Shown here: positions 38,013-50,310 of the stretch, piece after piece
How positions within the stretch are numbered: position 1 is the first letter of the stretch
Layout: each line of letters opens with the position of its first letter
NCBI GenBank assembly: GCA_034620365.1
Contig: JAQGEQ010000177.1
Coordinates: 682,001 to 746,000, forward strand
Direction: 5' to 3'
Source: Pegea sp. RAD2-039
Lineage: Eukaryota; Chordata; Thaliacea; Salpida; Salpidae
Length of the DNA: 64,000 nucleotides
The notes under the pieces: model-generated
What the model was told of the DNA's origin: nothing
Database searches by the model: none
Seen by the model: only the letters and a program-made list of their open reading frames with translations
Translations under genes and position numbers: made by a program

Positions 38013-41000
38013 ATGAAGTTGATGTTAACATCCAGTAAAATTTCTGCTCTCATATTGCTTAGTTCTTTTGTTATCGGTCTTTGTTTGTCAAATAAGTGTG
38101 GAGGTTATAGAGGAAAAAGATCAGTTAAAAACGGATACTGCAACGTTACTAGTGATGGTGTAAACTTTGAGCTAAAGGAGTATGATTGTGATGAACTGTG
38201 CTGTGGTAATTATACATTACATGAGCCAGCCATTTTCTCAGCTTAGATGTTTTAGGACACACGTTGACTATACGCGACGTTAACACTCGTTGCTGTGGAA
38301 ACGAAGCTGTTGGTGAAGCTTTTGATGATTCTAATCAACTGTGCTGTTCTTGGGACTATACTGGTGAATACGCAGTCTACGATAAACTAGGAGTTGTGAG
38401 TAGCAATTTTTTATGGCAACTATCGCTTATTTTACATCTTTTTGAATTCTTTTTATCTTATTTGAATTAGGGGGAACATTGTTGTGGTAAAAATCTCTTC
38501 AATCCAGCGATGTACAGTCAGGGAACATCATGCTGTCGTGGGTGGAAAACTCCACCAGCTCAGTTTAATACAAGAACCGAAATGTGCTGTGAAGGTATTG
38601 TAAGTTTTGTAGGTGAGTGAGTTCAAAAATTGAGTTGTTGAGTTTCTAAGAACTGTTATTGTATAAGGTGACACCGCATACGGTAGTTGTTGTGGATCTG
38701 TGGGATATGACCGACGTAACCACACATGTCCGTGTGGAAAAGGCTCCTTAGCTGAAGGAATAGAAGAAGAAAACGTGGCTTGTTGCAGAGATGAGTCCAA
38801 CAATGTGGTCAGCGCATATGATATGCTTATTCAAGGATGCTGTCATGGTGCTGCTTATGATCTAAAAAGTCAGTTCTGTTGTGGAAAAATAATTGGAGAA
38901 ATTGCAACTGAAGTAAGCAATAGATAAAATTTAATTTCTTCAAACGTTAAGTTTATGGTTTAAGATCTGCTGCGGTAATGAGCTGGTTGCTAAGAGTGAA
39001 GATGATGTTGGATCTGTTAGATGCTGTGATCTAGAAAATGGGACTAGAATTAGCTTTAATCAAGATGAAGAGCTCTGTTGCAGCGGAAAGTTGGTTTTGT
39101 TACCAGAAGGCGTAAGTATCAGAAACAACATTTGATTTTAATGATTAGAATACTTTTCTTCAAGGAGACAGGATTATGCTGTGGTGATGATGTTATTACA
39201 CTTTTAGATGGGGAAAATTCCTGCTGTATAGGTCCCAATGGTAATGGAACAGGTTATGATAGCAGCAAAAGTGTTTGTTGCAATGGTGTAGTAGGAGTAA
39301 GTATTTAGATAAAATTCGAATTATTAAATCAATAAAACGTGAAAAAATACTTAAGTAGTTCTTTACAAAACAAATTTTATTAAATTAATCATTATTGTTT
39401 ATTCTTGTTTCTATTATTAGCTAGGTGATTCATGTTGTGCAAGTAAATCTTATTTCATGTTTATTCAAACATGTTGTGTAGAAGATTTATCGGTAGGGAA
39501 TTAAATTAACATCAAACTTTGTGCCAGCAAGGAACTTTCTAACTTAACCAAATAGTTGTTTTAGAAGCAGCTATATAAAACACTTACAAAACGCTACTAG
39601 ACTTAGTTTGTCAAACAGTGTGAAGTCAACATTCTTGTTTCAATTCTAACCTAAATAAATTCAAACTAAGGGTTTTGTTTATTCGTATGGATAGTTGCAT
39701 GTGTATTCAAACTTTTTGATTAAAACTTAACTGTTGCTTGAAAAATTCAAATCAATCAAAATATTTTGTTTTCTTTACATCTAAAAAATAACACTAAAAA
39801 TTACAGAGTTTATGAAACTGTTTGATCTAACATTGACAAAATCATTAAAAGCAGTTATATACCAAATAACATTTCATTAACTTAGCCTTTGATTTGCTTA
39901 GCATTATTTATATATTTTCTTAAATCCTGACAAAAATAATATTTGATGTTTTAATAAATGTCGAAATATTCGTTTTAGTTTAGCTAAAAATCATAATTTT
40001 GTACAGGGTGATGATTTTTATTGGCCTTCTTGTTGTGGTGGAACTGCTTATGATGCCTACAACCAAACCTGCTGTGGACTCACTATACACGATAACCCAA
40101 TGGTGTCATTTCTTACTCCAGTAAATATATTTATTAAAAGTTTTATCGCTTTGTAATGAAATATATTATAATTTGTAAAGTGAAAGTTAAAACTAGTTAT
40201 TATTTACATAAGAATCCGCAAAATATTCGAATCATATTATTTCATTTTCAGGATCTCGAAGAAAAAAGTCATTTCACTCGTTGCTGTGGTAACGCTCAAA
40301 ATCCCGAGACATTTAAGCCCTACGATTACTTCAACAGTATATGTTGTGATGAAAATATATATGAAGTTGGTAAGTTAGATACAAATCTTGATATTAAAAC
40401 GCCTCACACTATTAAAAACTCACTAATAACACAGGATACGAAGCGCTCAGTCAAACTGAATGCTGTGGGTCGAATAAAATTGATGTACGAACTGAAATCT
40501 GCTGTGAAGATAATATCATCATCGATGCTGAATTTGGCTCTGATACTCGATGTTGCAATGGAACTGCTTTTAACAACACAGATTCACTTTGTTGTAATGG
40601 AGTCGTTCAATCTTTGAATGGAATTGATTATGAAACAGCTATCTGTTGTGGTGATGCTTGTATTGATGGTAAAGAATTCTTCTGCTGTAATGGCAAAATC
40701 TTTAATAAAGGAGAAGTTTCTATGGATGGTGTTGACCCATTTTCTTGTATAAAGCTTAAAAATACAGAAAATAGTGAAAACGAAACTTCACCAGATAATT
40801 TCATATTCACGGGAGCAGATTTTGCCCCAGGTTATGATATTGAGCCTGAAGATGAAACAACAACTGATGAAAACAAACCAAAAAAAGAAGACCCAAAATC
40901 AAATGATAACAATGAGCCAACTGGTGATGGTTCACTGGATATATCACTAAATTTTAGTTCTATGAATGATAAGTCAGCACCAAATGATTTAACTTCTGGT

Positions 41001-43973
41001 GGTTCAACTTCTAGTGGTTCAATTGGTGGTTCAATGGGTGGTTCAACTTCTGGTGGTTCAATGGGTGGTTCTTCTGGTGATTCAGTGGGTGGTTCAGTGG
41101 GTGGTTCAATGTCTGGTGGTTCAATGTCTGGTGATTCAATGGGTGGTTCAATGTCTGGTGGTTCAATGTCTGATGGTTCAGTGGGTAGTTCAATGTCTGG
41201 TGGTTCAATGTCTGGTGGCTCAATGTCTGGTGGTTCTTCTGGTGGTGCAATGGGTGGTTCAATGTCTGGTGGTTCAGCTTCTGGTGGTTCAATGGGTGGT
41301 TCAATGTCTGGTGGTTCAATGGGTGGTTCGATGTCTAGTGGCTCAATGTCTGGTGGTTCAGTGGGTGGTTCAATGTCTGGTGGTTCAGTGGGTGGTTCAA
41401 TATCTGGTGGCTCAATGGGTGGTTCAATGTCTGGTGGTTCAATGTCTGGTGGTTCTGCTGGTGGTTCAATGGGTGGTGCAATGTCTGGTGGTTCAGTGGG
41501 TGGTTCAATGTCTGGTGGCTCAATGTCTGGTGGTTCAATGGGTGGTGCAATGTCTGATGGTTCAGTGGGTGGTTCAATATCTAGTGGTTCAGTGGGTGGT
41601 TCCACTTCTGGTGGTTCAATGTCTGGTGGCTTAATGTCTGGTGGTTCAGTGGGTGGTTCAATGTCTGGTGGTTCAATGGGTGGTTCAATGTCTGGTGGTT
41701 CAACTTCTGGTGGTTCAATGGGTGGTTCAATGTCTGGTGGTTCAATGGGTGGTTTTTTTGGTGGCTCAATGGGTGGTTCAATGTCTGGTGGCTCAATGGG
41801 TGGTTCAACTTCTGGTGGTTTAATGTCTGGTGGCTCAATGTCTGATGGTTCAATGGGTGGCTCAATGTCTGATGGTTCAGTGGGTGGTTCAATATCTACT
41901 GGTTCAATGGGTGGTTCCACTTCTGGTGGTTCAATGGGTGGTTCCACTTCTGGTGGTTCAATGGGTGGTTCAATGTCTGGTGGTTCAATGGGTGGTTCGA
42001 TGTCTGGTGGCTCAATGGGTGGTTCAATGTCTGATGCTTCAATGTCTGGTGGTTCTGCTGGTGGTTCAATGTCTGGTGGTTCAGTGGGTGGTTCTTTTGG
42101 TGGCTCAATGGGTGGTTCAATGTCTGGTGGTTCAGTGGGTGGTTCAATATCTAGTGGTTCAATGGGTGGTTCCACCTCTGGTGGTTCTACTTCTGGTGGT
42201 TCAATGTCTGGTGGCTCAATGGGTGGTTCTTCTGGTGGCTTAATGTCTGGTGGTTCAATGTCTGATGGTTCAATGGGTGGTTCCACTTCAGGTGGTTCAA
42301 TGTCTGGTGGCTCAATGGGTGGTTCAATATCTAGTGGTTCAATGGGTGGTTCCACATCTGGTGGTTCAATGTCTGGTGGTTCAATGGGTGGTTCCACTTC
42401 TGGTGGTTCAATGTCTGATGGTTCAATGGGTGGTTCAACTTCTAGTGGTTCATTGGGTGGTTCCACTTCTGGTGGTTCAATGGGTGGTTCAATGTCTGGT
42501 GGTTCTGCTGGTGGATCAATGGGTGGTGCAATGTCTGGTGGTTCAGTGGGTGGTTCAATGTCTGGTGGTTCAATGGGTGGTTCAATGTCTGGTGGTTCAA
42601 TGGGTGGTTCGAATTCTGGTGGTTCAATGGGTGGTTCAATGTCTGATGGTTCAGTGGGTGGTTCCACATCTGGTGGTTCAATGTCTGGTGGTTCAATGGG
42701 TGGTTCGATGTCTAGTGGTTCAATGTCTGGTGGTTCTTCTGGTGGTGCAATGGGTGGTGCAATGTCTGGTGGTTCAGTGGGTGGTTCAATGTCTGGTGGT
42801 TCAATGGGTGGTTCAACTTCTGGTGGCTTAATGTTTGGTGGCTCAATGTCTGATGGTTCAGTGGGTGGTTCAATATCTAGTGGTTCAATGGGTGGTTCCA
42901 CTTCTGGTGGTTCAATGGGTGGTTCAATGTCTGGTGGTTCAATGTCTGATGGTTCAATGGGTGGTTCAACTTCTAGTGGTTCATTGGGTGGTTCCACTTC
43001 TGGTGGTTCAATGGGTGGTTCGATGTCTGGTGGCTCAATGGGTGGTTCAATGTCTGGTGGTTCAATGTCTGGTGGTTCTGCTGGTGGTTCAATGGGTGGT
43101 GCAATGTCTGGTGGTTCAGTGGGTGGTTCAATGTCTGGTGGTTCAATGGGTGGTTCAATGTCTGGTGGTTCAATGGGTGGTTCAATGTCTGGTGGTTCAA
43201 TGGGTGGTTCGAATTCTGGTGGTTCAGTGGGTGGTTCCACTTCTGGTGGTTCAATGGGTGGTTCGAATTCTGGTGGTTCAGTGGGTGGTTCGATGTCTGG
43301 TGGTTCAGTGGGTGGTTCAATGTCTGGTGGTTCAGTGGGTGGTTCGATGTCTGGTGGTTCAGTGGGTGGTTCAACTTCTGGTGGTTCAATGGGTGGTGGC
43401 TTGACTTCTAGCGGTCTGACAGGTGGTGAATTATGGTTCCAAGGTGGATCAATGAGCGATGGTTCGTTGAATAGTCATTCAACAGGAAATTCTATGAGTA
43501 GTGGATTGGCCAATGATGGTACAACAAGATATTTCTGGAGCACTAAAACAGTTAACAGTGGCGGAGCTGGTGACTCAACCAGTGGTTCAAGCACTGACTC
43601 GTTCAATGAAAACAATGATGGAAATTCCGCTAAATCAGATGGTGACTCTTCGATGTTTTACTGGAGTACTACAGGAAATAATGACGGTTTACCAACTGGT
43701 AGTAATTATGGCTCCATAATTGGTTCTCATGGTAGTTTTATAGCTGGAGCAAATGGTACTTCCTTAGAAACTGGTTCTGGTAATTCAGAATGGAAATCTC
43801 AATCAAGTAGTTCATCTTGGCATACATCTTGGGGAAGTACATCTGGAAATTCAAATGTGGCACTGAAGGAATTAGCAAGTTACATCAATAATACCACTGG
43901 CAATTTAACCAATAAGAATATGATTTATAAGTTAATTGCAAATAAAATGAACAATAATGACGAAAAAAAATAA
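38013..43973 (+). CDS. Galaxin-like protein 2 with a giant Gly-Ser-Met repeat tail
   Basis: Ten exons: 38013-38205, 38256-38395, 38471-38612, 38668-38912, 38965-39111, 39165-39296, 39421-39492, 40007-40120, 40252-40369 and 40435-43973. They join in phase to about 1613 residues. A signal peptide (ISALILLSSFVIGLCLS) is followed by a dibasic GKRS that could be a proprotein cleavage site. Residues to about 560 carry 28 Cys-Cys pairs in the galaxin pattern, exon by exon parallel to gene 1. An acidic linker (EPEDETTTDENKPKKED) leads to about 800 residues of GGSM/SGGSM repeats (about 623-1422) without Cys, Lys or aromatics except a rare Phe. The C-terminus has two aromatic WST motifs (RYFWSTK, FYWSTTG), Ser/Gly/Asn-rich sequence, NNTT/NLT sequons and a short charged helix. 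Likely a secreted structural matrix, adhesive or shell-type protein; function is not known. Confidence 0.9.
40998..43398 (+). repeat. Coding minisatellite, GGSM (12 bp) and SGGSM (15 bp) units
   Basis: About 2.4 kb of ggtggttcaatg and tctggtggttcaatg units, in frame throughout, within the last exon of galaxin-like gene 2. Met is replaced at intervals by Val (gtg), Thr (act), Ile, Ala or Asn. The array keeps every reading frame nearly stop-free, so long antisense (PPIEPPDIEPP) and shifted (VVQCLVVQ) frames are artefacts. Larger blocks recur about 534 bp apart (for example 42413 and 42947). Confidence 0.97.
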
Positions 43974-46900
43974 AAACTAGATGTGGTAGTTTGTAAACAA
44001 TAGATTACCTTATAGTAATGTAGTATAGTCAATTTTATGTTATTATGTTCCAAATTATTCCAAATTTAAATAGAATTTGTAATATACTGTATGTACTTTT
44101 GTCTTATAATTTTGCTTCAAAACCATATCTTTATATTTGTGCTAGCTAGTTTAAATCTGTAAAATTAATAAAACATATTGATTTTTACAATCTTTGTGGA
44201 TTTTTTTCAAGCAAATTTTTCTTAGAAGTTCAATCTTTCAAAATTAGATAAGTATCAAACATTTCCTTTCGATTTGTAAATTTTAGAGAAGTTTGTTCAA
44301 TTTCAGTTGCAAAACGCATCCAATATTGATGAAGTTAGTGTTAGTTAATGTAATATTCTATATAGATATTTCACTGCATTATTAATTTAGAATGATTCGA
44401 TTGGTTGATGAAGTTACATTTTATCTAAACCGACAAATTATCTTAGCAGCAGATCATGAAGTTTTCATGAACATTAATGTACATTTTGATGTTCATTTAC
44501 GAGTGTTATGCCAGCTGATATCAAAACTTAAAGTAAATTTTTTTAAGAATAGTCGAGTTTAAAAAAGAAAAATATTTTTTTATAAATTTTAGTTATTATC
44601 TAAATCACATTAAATGGCCTCCGAGTAGTAATGATAACTTCTTACTTACCTAATTGGCTCAATCTGAATAACTTTTAATTATTTACAGCTTGCTATTATT
44701 TCTACAAATTACTCTCAGAACTTTTGGGATGTTATTTTTTAGAGAATTTTGATGGTTGTTTACATTTATGATAAATTCTTATTGCTTGATAATTTAGCTT
44801 TAAAAGAGTCTTAGATATTGATAATATTGAAAAGTAAATTATTCATTGATGCTTTCAAAAAAGTCGTGAATATTTTGCAAAATTAAATTTTATGATCATG
44901 AATTTATTCACAGTTTAACTTTCACGTACGATGAAACGTATTTCTTTATTCTTAAAAACACAAACAGCTGTTAAATAGTTTTCAATAAAACAAGCTACGT
45001 TTTCAGTAAATTTCAAGAACTTCTATCGTTCAAGATTCAAGGCTCTTATAGATGAGCGCATTTATACCTAATCATATATAGAAGATTACGACGCCTGTCA
45101 TTTTAGAACAATTAGTACTTACTTCGAAAATTATATATATATATATCATGTCCACCAAATTAAGTTTTGTTAAAATAACTAATTCTTTAATGATTCATTC
45201 AAGTATTACATCATTTACAAAAATAAGCATTAGCAAATTTTCGAAACCCACTATTAAAAGAATTAAGTTACAATTAAATAGATCTTCTTAGATAATTTGT
45301 CACTCAGCAATGGTCATTTCAATAAAGTATATTATAGTTTGACGTGTAATGTGTATAACTAGATAAAACTTGTTACAGCTGCTTGTAACGTGTACCTGAT
45401 GATACCAAATAACAAGTAACGATCTTATGTACAATTTGTAACTTGTCTTATATCAAGTACATATTTGTAACCAAAACATATAATACTCAATAAAACCTTT
45501 TTTATTTATATCATTACTGAAAAAATCGTTATTGAATTACTTTTCTTTAAAAGAATGCTATCACTTAATAAACAAATTACATTCTTTTATAAAAAAGAAA
45601 CTTTCTTAAATAAAGATAAACTTTAATTAGAAATATTTTTATCCTTTTCGTTTTAATAATTAATTGAAATTGTCTTTCGAATTGTCTAAGTAAAAACATT
45701 ATAGAAGAATCAAGGTTTTCATTTGCCAATACATTTTGATGATCAGCTTTGATGTACCTAATGTAAATAAAGATTAAATATCTGACATTTGTATCAAGGT
45801 AATGTTCAAAGACCAAAGTGTATACGACATTGTAATCTAAAGTTCTAAGAAGAATTTTCTATTATGATTTGAAACATTTATTTTTAACTAATTATTTATT
45901 CATTTAATTATTTCAATAAACGGGAAGGAGGGTGCTTGAAGAGAGCACCTTCCGCTATCATACAATTTCACAAATGTGTATCTACTAAGTTAGAAATATA
46001 GAAAGCAAAAGATGTAAAACGTTTTTCATTAAATTCTAGTTCTAATTACATGATTTAAGATTTGTCGTTTTTTATATACATATGATTTAATTTGTAAGAA
46101 CTTTTTAAACTATTAAGGTGATTGGGTCAAAGGTATTATAAATCAATAAAATTTGTATATTAACTCTTTATTTCTAATTACTAGAAAGTGAATTACAAGG
46201 CCTACTTCCCAAAATTTTTCTTCATACAATATAAATATTATAATTGATGAAAAAGCTCATTACCTAAAAAAAGACTATAAGCCTATAAACTTAAAAACTA
46301 ACGTGAATGTTTTGTAACAGACTGTCAAATTAAAGTAAGTTTTAAACACTTTCGACTACCAAGTGCAAGATTTGTATTCAAGACATACAAATTTTTTAAA
46401 ATCAAAACTTAGTTTGTTAGCCTAGTATTTGTTACAAGACTATAAATAAACTTAATAAACTTGTAAATAAGCTTTGTTCTCTCACTTGTATTTTAAAACA
46501 TAATGTTTAATGTGATGATAGAAAAGGGCAAAGTTATCTCAGTCTTTTGGCGAAACGTAAACATTTTCTACAACCATATTAAACTTTCACAACAGCTCAC
46601 TGACCCTGCTTTGCTTGTTACTAAACAAGAGATAGCTAACAAGAACAATTCGGCTTTATTATGAAATCAACCAAAACACCAAACTTCAAACAAAAATCAT
46701 TTATTGAACTTTAATATATGGAATTTTCTGATGCAACGTGGTATTTAAAAATTTCATTTCTAAACACCGATGATTTAGTTGATTGAAATATTTTAAGTTC
46801 AACTTTAGTTCAGATTTACATCATGTAATTTTATCAATTAACTTTGTCAACAAATTTTAACGAGTTTTTGAAACTTGTAGATAAACTCATACAAACTTAT

Positions 46901-47440
46901 TAAAACTTTTTTTTTAATTTCTAAGTTAATGTTTTACATTTTTCTTAAACTTGAAATATGCTTTAATTTCTTTTAACCACATGGTTTTTACTTAGTCAAG
47001 AGCTAGGCAGTCAGTTTCTGTAGTAAACTTGACAATACAAAAACATAATCACAATGATTTTCTATTTAATATTCCAAAAATGTTATTGCTTAGAAAGAAC
47101 CTCTTTTCATACTTTTTTTTTACTTAGTTTTTCACTATAGCCTTAGAAGTTATCTCAAGTTATTTTCTTAAGTATTTTTTTAACTAGAAGAAAACTTATT
47201 AAAAAATATATATCTAGTTATACTAGACATAATCAAATATTTAAACAATTTTAATGCTAAATACATTGGGTCAAATATTAGTATCAATTGTTTTACTTCT
47301 ATTATGATGCAATAAAAAGTTAAAAACATATATATATATAATTTACTTATAACACATTTATTAGGATTGGACATTTGCTGTATAAAACATGTAGTTTGTG
47401 ATTTGTTAAACTTGTATAATAAACATTTTAACCAACATCA
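43974..47440. other. 3' flank of galaxin-like gene 2 and AT-rich spacer
   Basis: AATAAA at 44167-44172 is the likely poly(A) signal of gene 2. An (at)n run lies near 45135-45147. The hairpin element at 45921-45954 is listed separately. No coding was recognised; ORFs 45577-45816 and 47180-47374 have no motif. Confidence 0.45.
45921..45954. repeat. Dispersed GC-rich hairpin element, copy A
   Basis: In strongly AT-rich DNA, GGTGCT (45931-45936) pairs with AGCACC (45944-45949), and GGAA (45923-45926) with TTCC (45950-45953), leaving a GGAG bulge and a 7-base loop. It is preceded by caataaacg. A related copy lies at 60784-60818 with the same context and nearly the same 5' arm. Confidence 0.7.
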
Positions 47441-47443
47441 AAA

Positions 47444-50310
47444 ATGCCAAAAATTGCTAAAACTTCTAGTGGCAGATATGTTTTAGACGTAGGAAGTTTG
47501 TAATATTTAATTTTAAATTTAAACTTTCAATAAAATTACACCCTCTTGTATTTTCTTTAATATTATAATAATTTATCTTAGCTCATTTTGTCCAGTGTTC
47601 GCTCACAATATCTATGGTATTCATAAATAAATATTAGAACTTTGGTTTAAATAGAACTTAAATTTTTATTACCAACTATATCGCTGAGTTAAAAATCATT
47701 TCTAAATATTTTTTAAAAATTTGGTAATTTTTTAAATTAATTTCAGATGACCGCCAGAAGACAAACATTACCAAATGGGTCAAAGGTACATTTGTACTAA
47801 TTTATTTTATATCTAAATTTTAATCTAGCTTGTGATTTAAAATTTATAGTAATAATAATAGCTGATTTTTTCTTGTGTGTACTTTTCATCAATTATCTAA
47901 TTAAACAATCAATAGCACTTATGTTTTTACTAAACTCTTCTAAAATTTACATCCAAACTGGTTACTACGACAACGCTATGAATTGTCGAATACTAAACAT
48001 TATTGCGTATACAACACTATCAAAAAGTATAGCTGATTACTATAATAATTTAATTGCAATGTCTTTAACTAATGATGAAAATGCTGAAGTGAATGATCAG
48101 GTATTATTATTGATATAAGTTAATAGTAATATTAGCATAATGTTCTTACTATTGTTTATAATGTAGAGGTATAAAATCTTACAGAAATTATAAAGAAGTT
48201 TTATTATACTTTTTATTTGAACTATTTGATTATTTTGGTCTGTTGTTTATTGAATTACAGTCAATAAATCTTTGTTGAATATGTATTATGAATATTTTAA
48301 TTGATATAAGTTTATATCTTAATTTGGAAAACAATACCTTGTTTTACCAATCAAATATATTAATAAAATTATAATAAAAAATTAGTAACTGATTAACTTA
48401 TAATCTTTCTTATAAGATTTTTCAAATGATTTTAAATAAGATTCTTATAAAGAGTTAAAAAAGTATTAGAATATTTTTGAATTAAATTTTATTGGTTTAA
48501 AGTTATTAGTTCAAATATAAAATTGTTTGCTTAAAATTGTTTTTGAAAGTGGCTCTTCGAAATACTTTTTTATTTTAGTTTTATTTTTAAAGTATTATTT
48601 GTGTATAATTTTTCAAAACTGAGGTTTTTATGAAATAAGAAAATCTAAATTTCTTCTACAACTCAGTTGAATAAGATTTCTCAAATGTATAAAAAGTTGT
48701 TTTAATTTTCTAACTTATTCTGATTGTTTTAATTTTTGCTTTCAGTGTTTATCAATAATAATTTGTTGTAAGCATGATAATCCCATCTTCTTTAATATTA
48801 GATTTAAGTTAATAATTTTTTTTAATTTTTATTTTGAAGACTGGCCAAGAACCAGAGTTTTCATTTGCTTGGGTAGTTCTGAAACCTGATGAAGTTACTA
48901 AATTACTAAAATGTAAAGATTTAGGATTGTTAGAAATGTAAGTTACATTTTGATCTATTTTTTGTTTAGTAAGTTAATCTTGATTAAATGTTTTAAAATT
49001 TGTTAGATAAATGTAGCACCTCAGTTTCATTATTTTAACGAGGTTATGTATGAACTGGATGTAAAAGACTAGAGTTAATTGAAGAATATAATACACAAAT
49101 ATATTGCAGTTTTGCTTACAATTAGTTTAAAACCATTATAATATAATTGGCTTTGAGATAGCTTGTTAAATTGCTATTAAATTTTCAGTAACATAAAAAG
49201 TACTAGTGTTTGAATAATCAGTAATATTTAATCACTAATCTTACAATATACTTTGTTTTTTTAAAAGATCATTGGCAGGAAAAATGAATATCACCAACTA
49301 CACCACAGAACTAAGACCAGCTTGCCTTTTAGATTACTATGTGGCAGCTTTTTATTGGGCTAAAATGAATAAATTCAAACCTCGTCATCTTAGTGGATTT
49401 TATACATTAGTTGATAAATTGATGACTAATCTAAGAGGTCTGTATTTTGTCAAATTAAATCAGAACTTTGTTCACTGCACACTCTCTATACTTGTAGTTT
49501 GTTTTATAAGTTGATGATGTTGTATTTCCTAATTATGGTCATTTTCTTTCTAAAGAGAATCAGTTTACAAAACTAGAATGCTTTGAATACATTAAACGTT
49601 CCCTAAGTGGGATTGGAGAAAAATTTCAATCAAGAAAATGTTCTGATCCACTATTCTTCCTAACAGAAGATGAAGCAAAACTCATTTTCAACTATTTTTC
49701 AAGCACATTTTTAAAGCATTTCACTCTTTATGAGTATGTGTTTGGCACAGAACAAGACGAGTTTATAGTTGGCAAAGAAGTTTGTTTTCTGTGGTTTTGG
49801 TTTCGTTTTAAGCTTCTTGTTTTTTAGATCGATGTTCAAGTATGTTCAAATAGCCTCAAATTTCCTCCACCTTTAATAGAAGGAGTAGATCTTGTTCATT
49901 ATGAGAAGTATATCAATCAAGAAGAAGTAAAAAAAGAGACTATTTGTGGAGAAATAGTTGGTTTATATCTCCTCTTTTTTAACTTTTAGATTGTGGCTAG
50001 TGACCAAAATCTATCAAATGAAGAAGAGGAAGTTACAGCAGATAATCAGGAAGAGATTTCTGAGAAGTCCGAAGAAGAAAAGTTTGTAGATAAGGTCATC
50101 GATCAAGTTATGGGATCAGAGAGCTCAATGCTAGCTGAAATTGATGCTGATGAACTCCGTAACATAGTTAAGAAATTTACTGAAGGAATCCTTTTGCCCC
50201 ATAGACAAGCACTTGAAGATAAGATAAAGATGAAAGAGGAGGCTTTGATCAGTTTAATAAATTCAGATAAGCCTGTGAAAACACCCAGTTCAAAAAAGAC
50301 ACGTCGCTGA
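47444..50310 (+). CDS. CLAMP (flagellar C1a-32) domain ciliary protein, CABCOCO1/CFAP119-like
   Basis: Confident exons are 47862-48100, 48840-48937, 49268-49437, 49511-49779, 49828-49956 and 49990-50310, all in phase (about 400 residues). Upstream, 47747-47785 fits if read in phase 1 (KTNITKWVK). The first exon, perhaps from the ATG at 47444, does not connect cleanly, so the N-terminus is unresolved. The CLAMP signature is clear: LRPACLLDYYVAAFYWAK, then ECFEYIKRSLSGIG, then PLFFLTEDEAKLIFNYFSS and FLKHFTLYEYVF. The C-terminus is acidic with a predicted coiled coil (ILLPHRQALEDKIKMKEEAL). C1a-32 proteins sit in the central-pair C1a projection of motile cilia; vertebrate relatives are CFAP119 and CABCOCO1. 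Which orthologue cannot be decided by eye. AATAAA at 50347-50352. Confidence 0.8.

Noticed and set aside
40832..43240. 802-codon minus-strand frame of PPIEPPDIEPP repeats
   Set aside because: It is the antisense reading of the Gly-Ser-Met coding array. The plus strand is supported by nine in-phase upstream exons, and the repeat unit keeps all frames open.
40999..43404. Plus-strand frames rich in VVQCLVVQ
   Set aside because: Frame-shifted shadows of the same array, with no signal, splice or composition support.
47444..50310. HORMA-domain interpretation of the ciliary gene
   Set aside because: Considered first. The conserved blocks (LLDYYVAAFYWAK, FLKHFTLYEYVF) fit the CLAMP/C1a-32 family instead.
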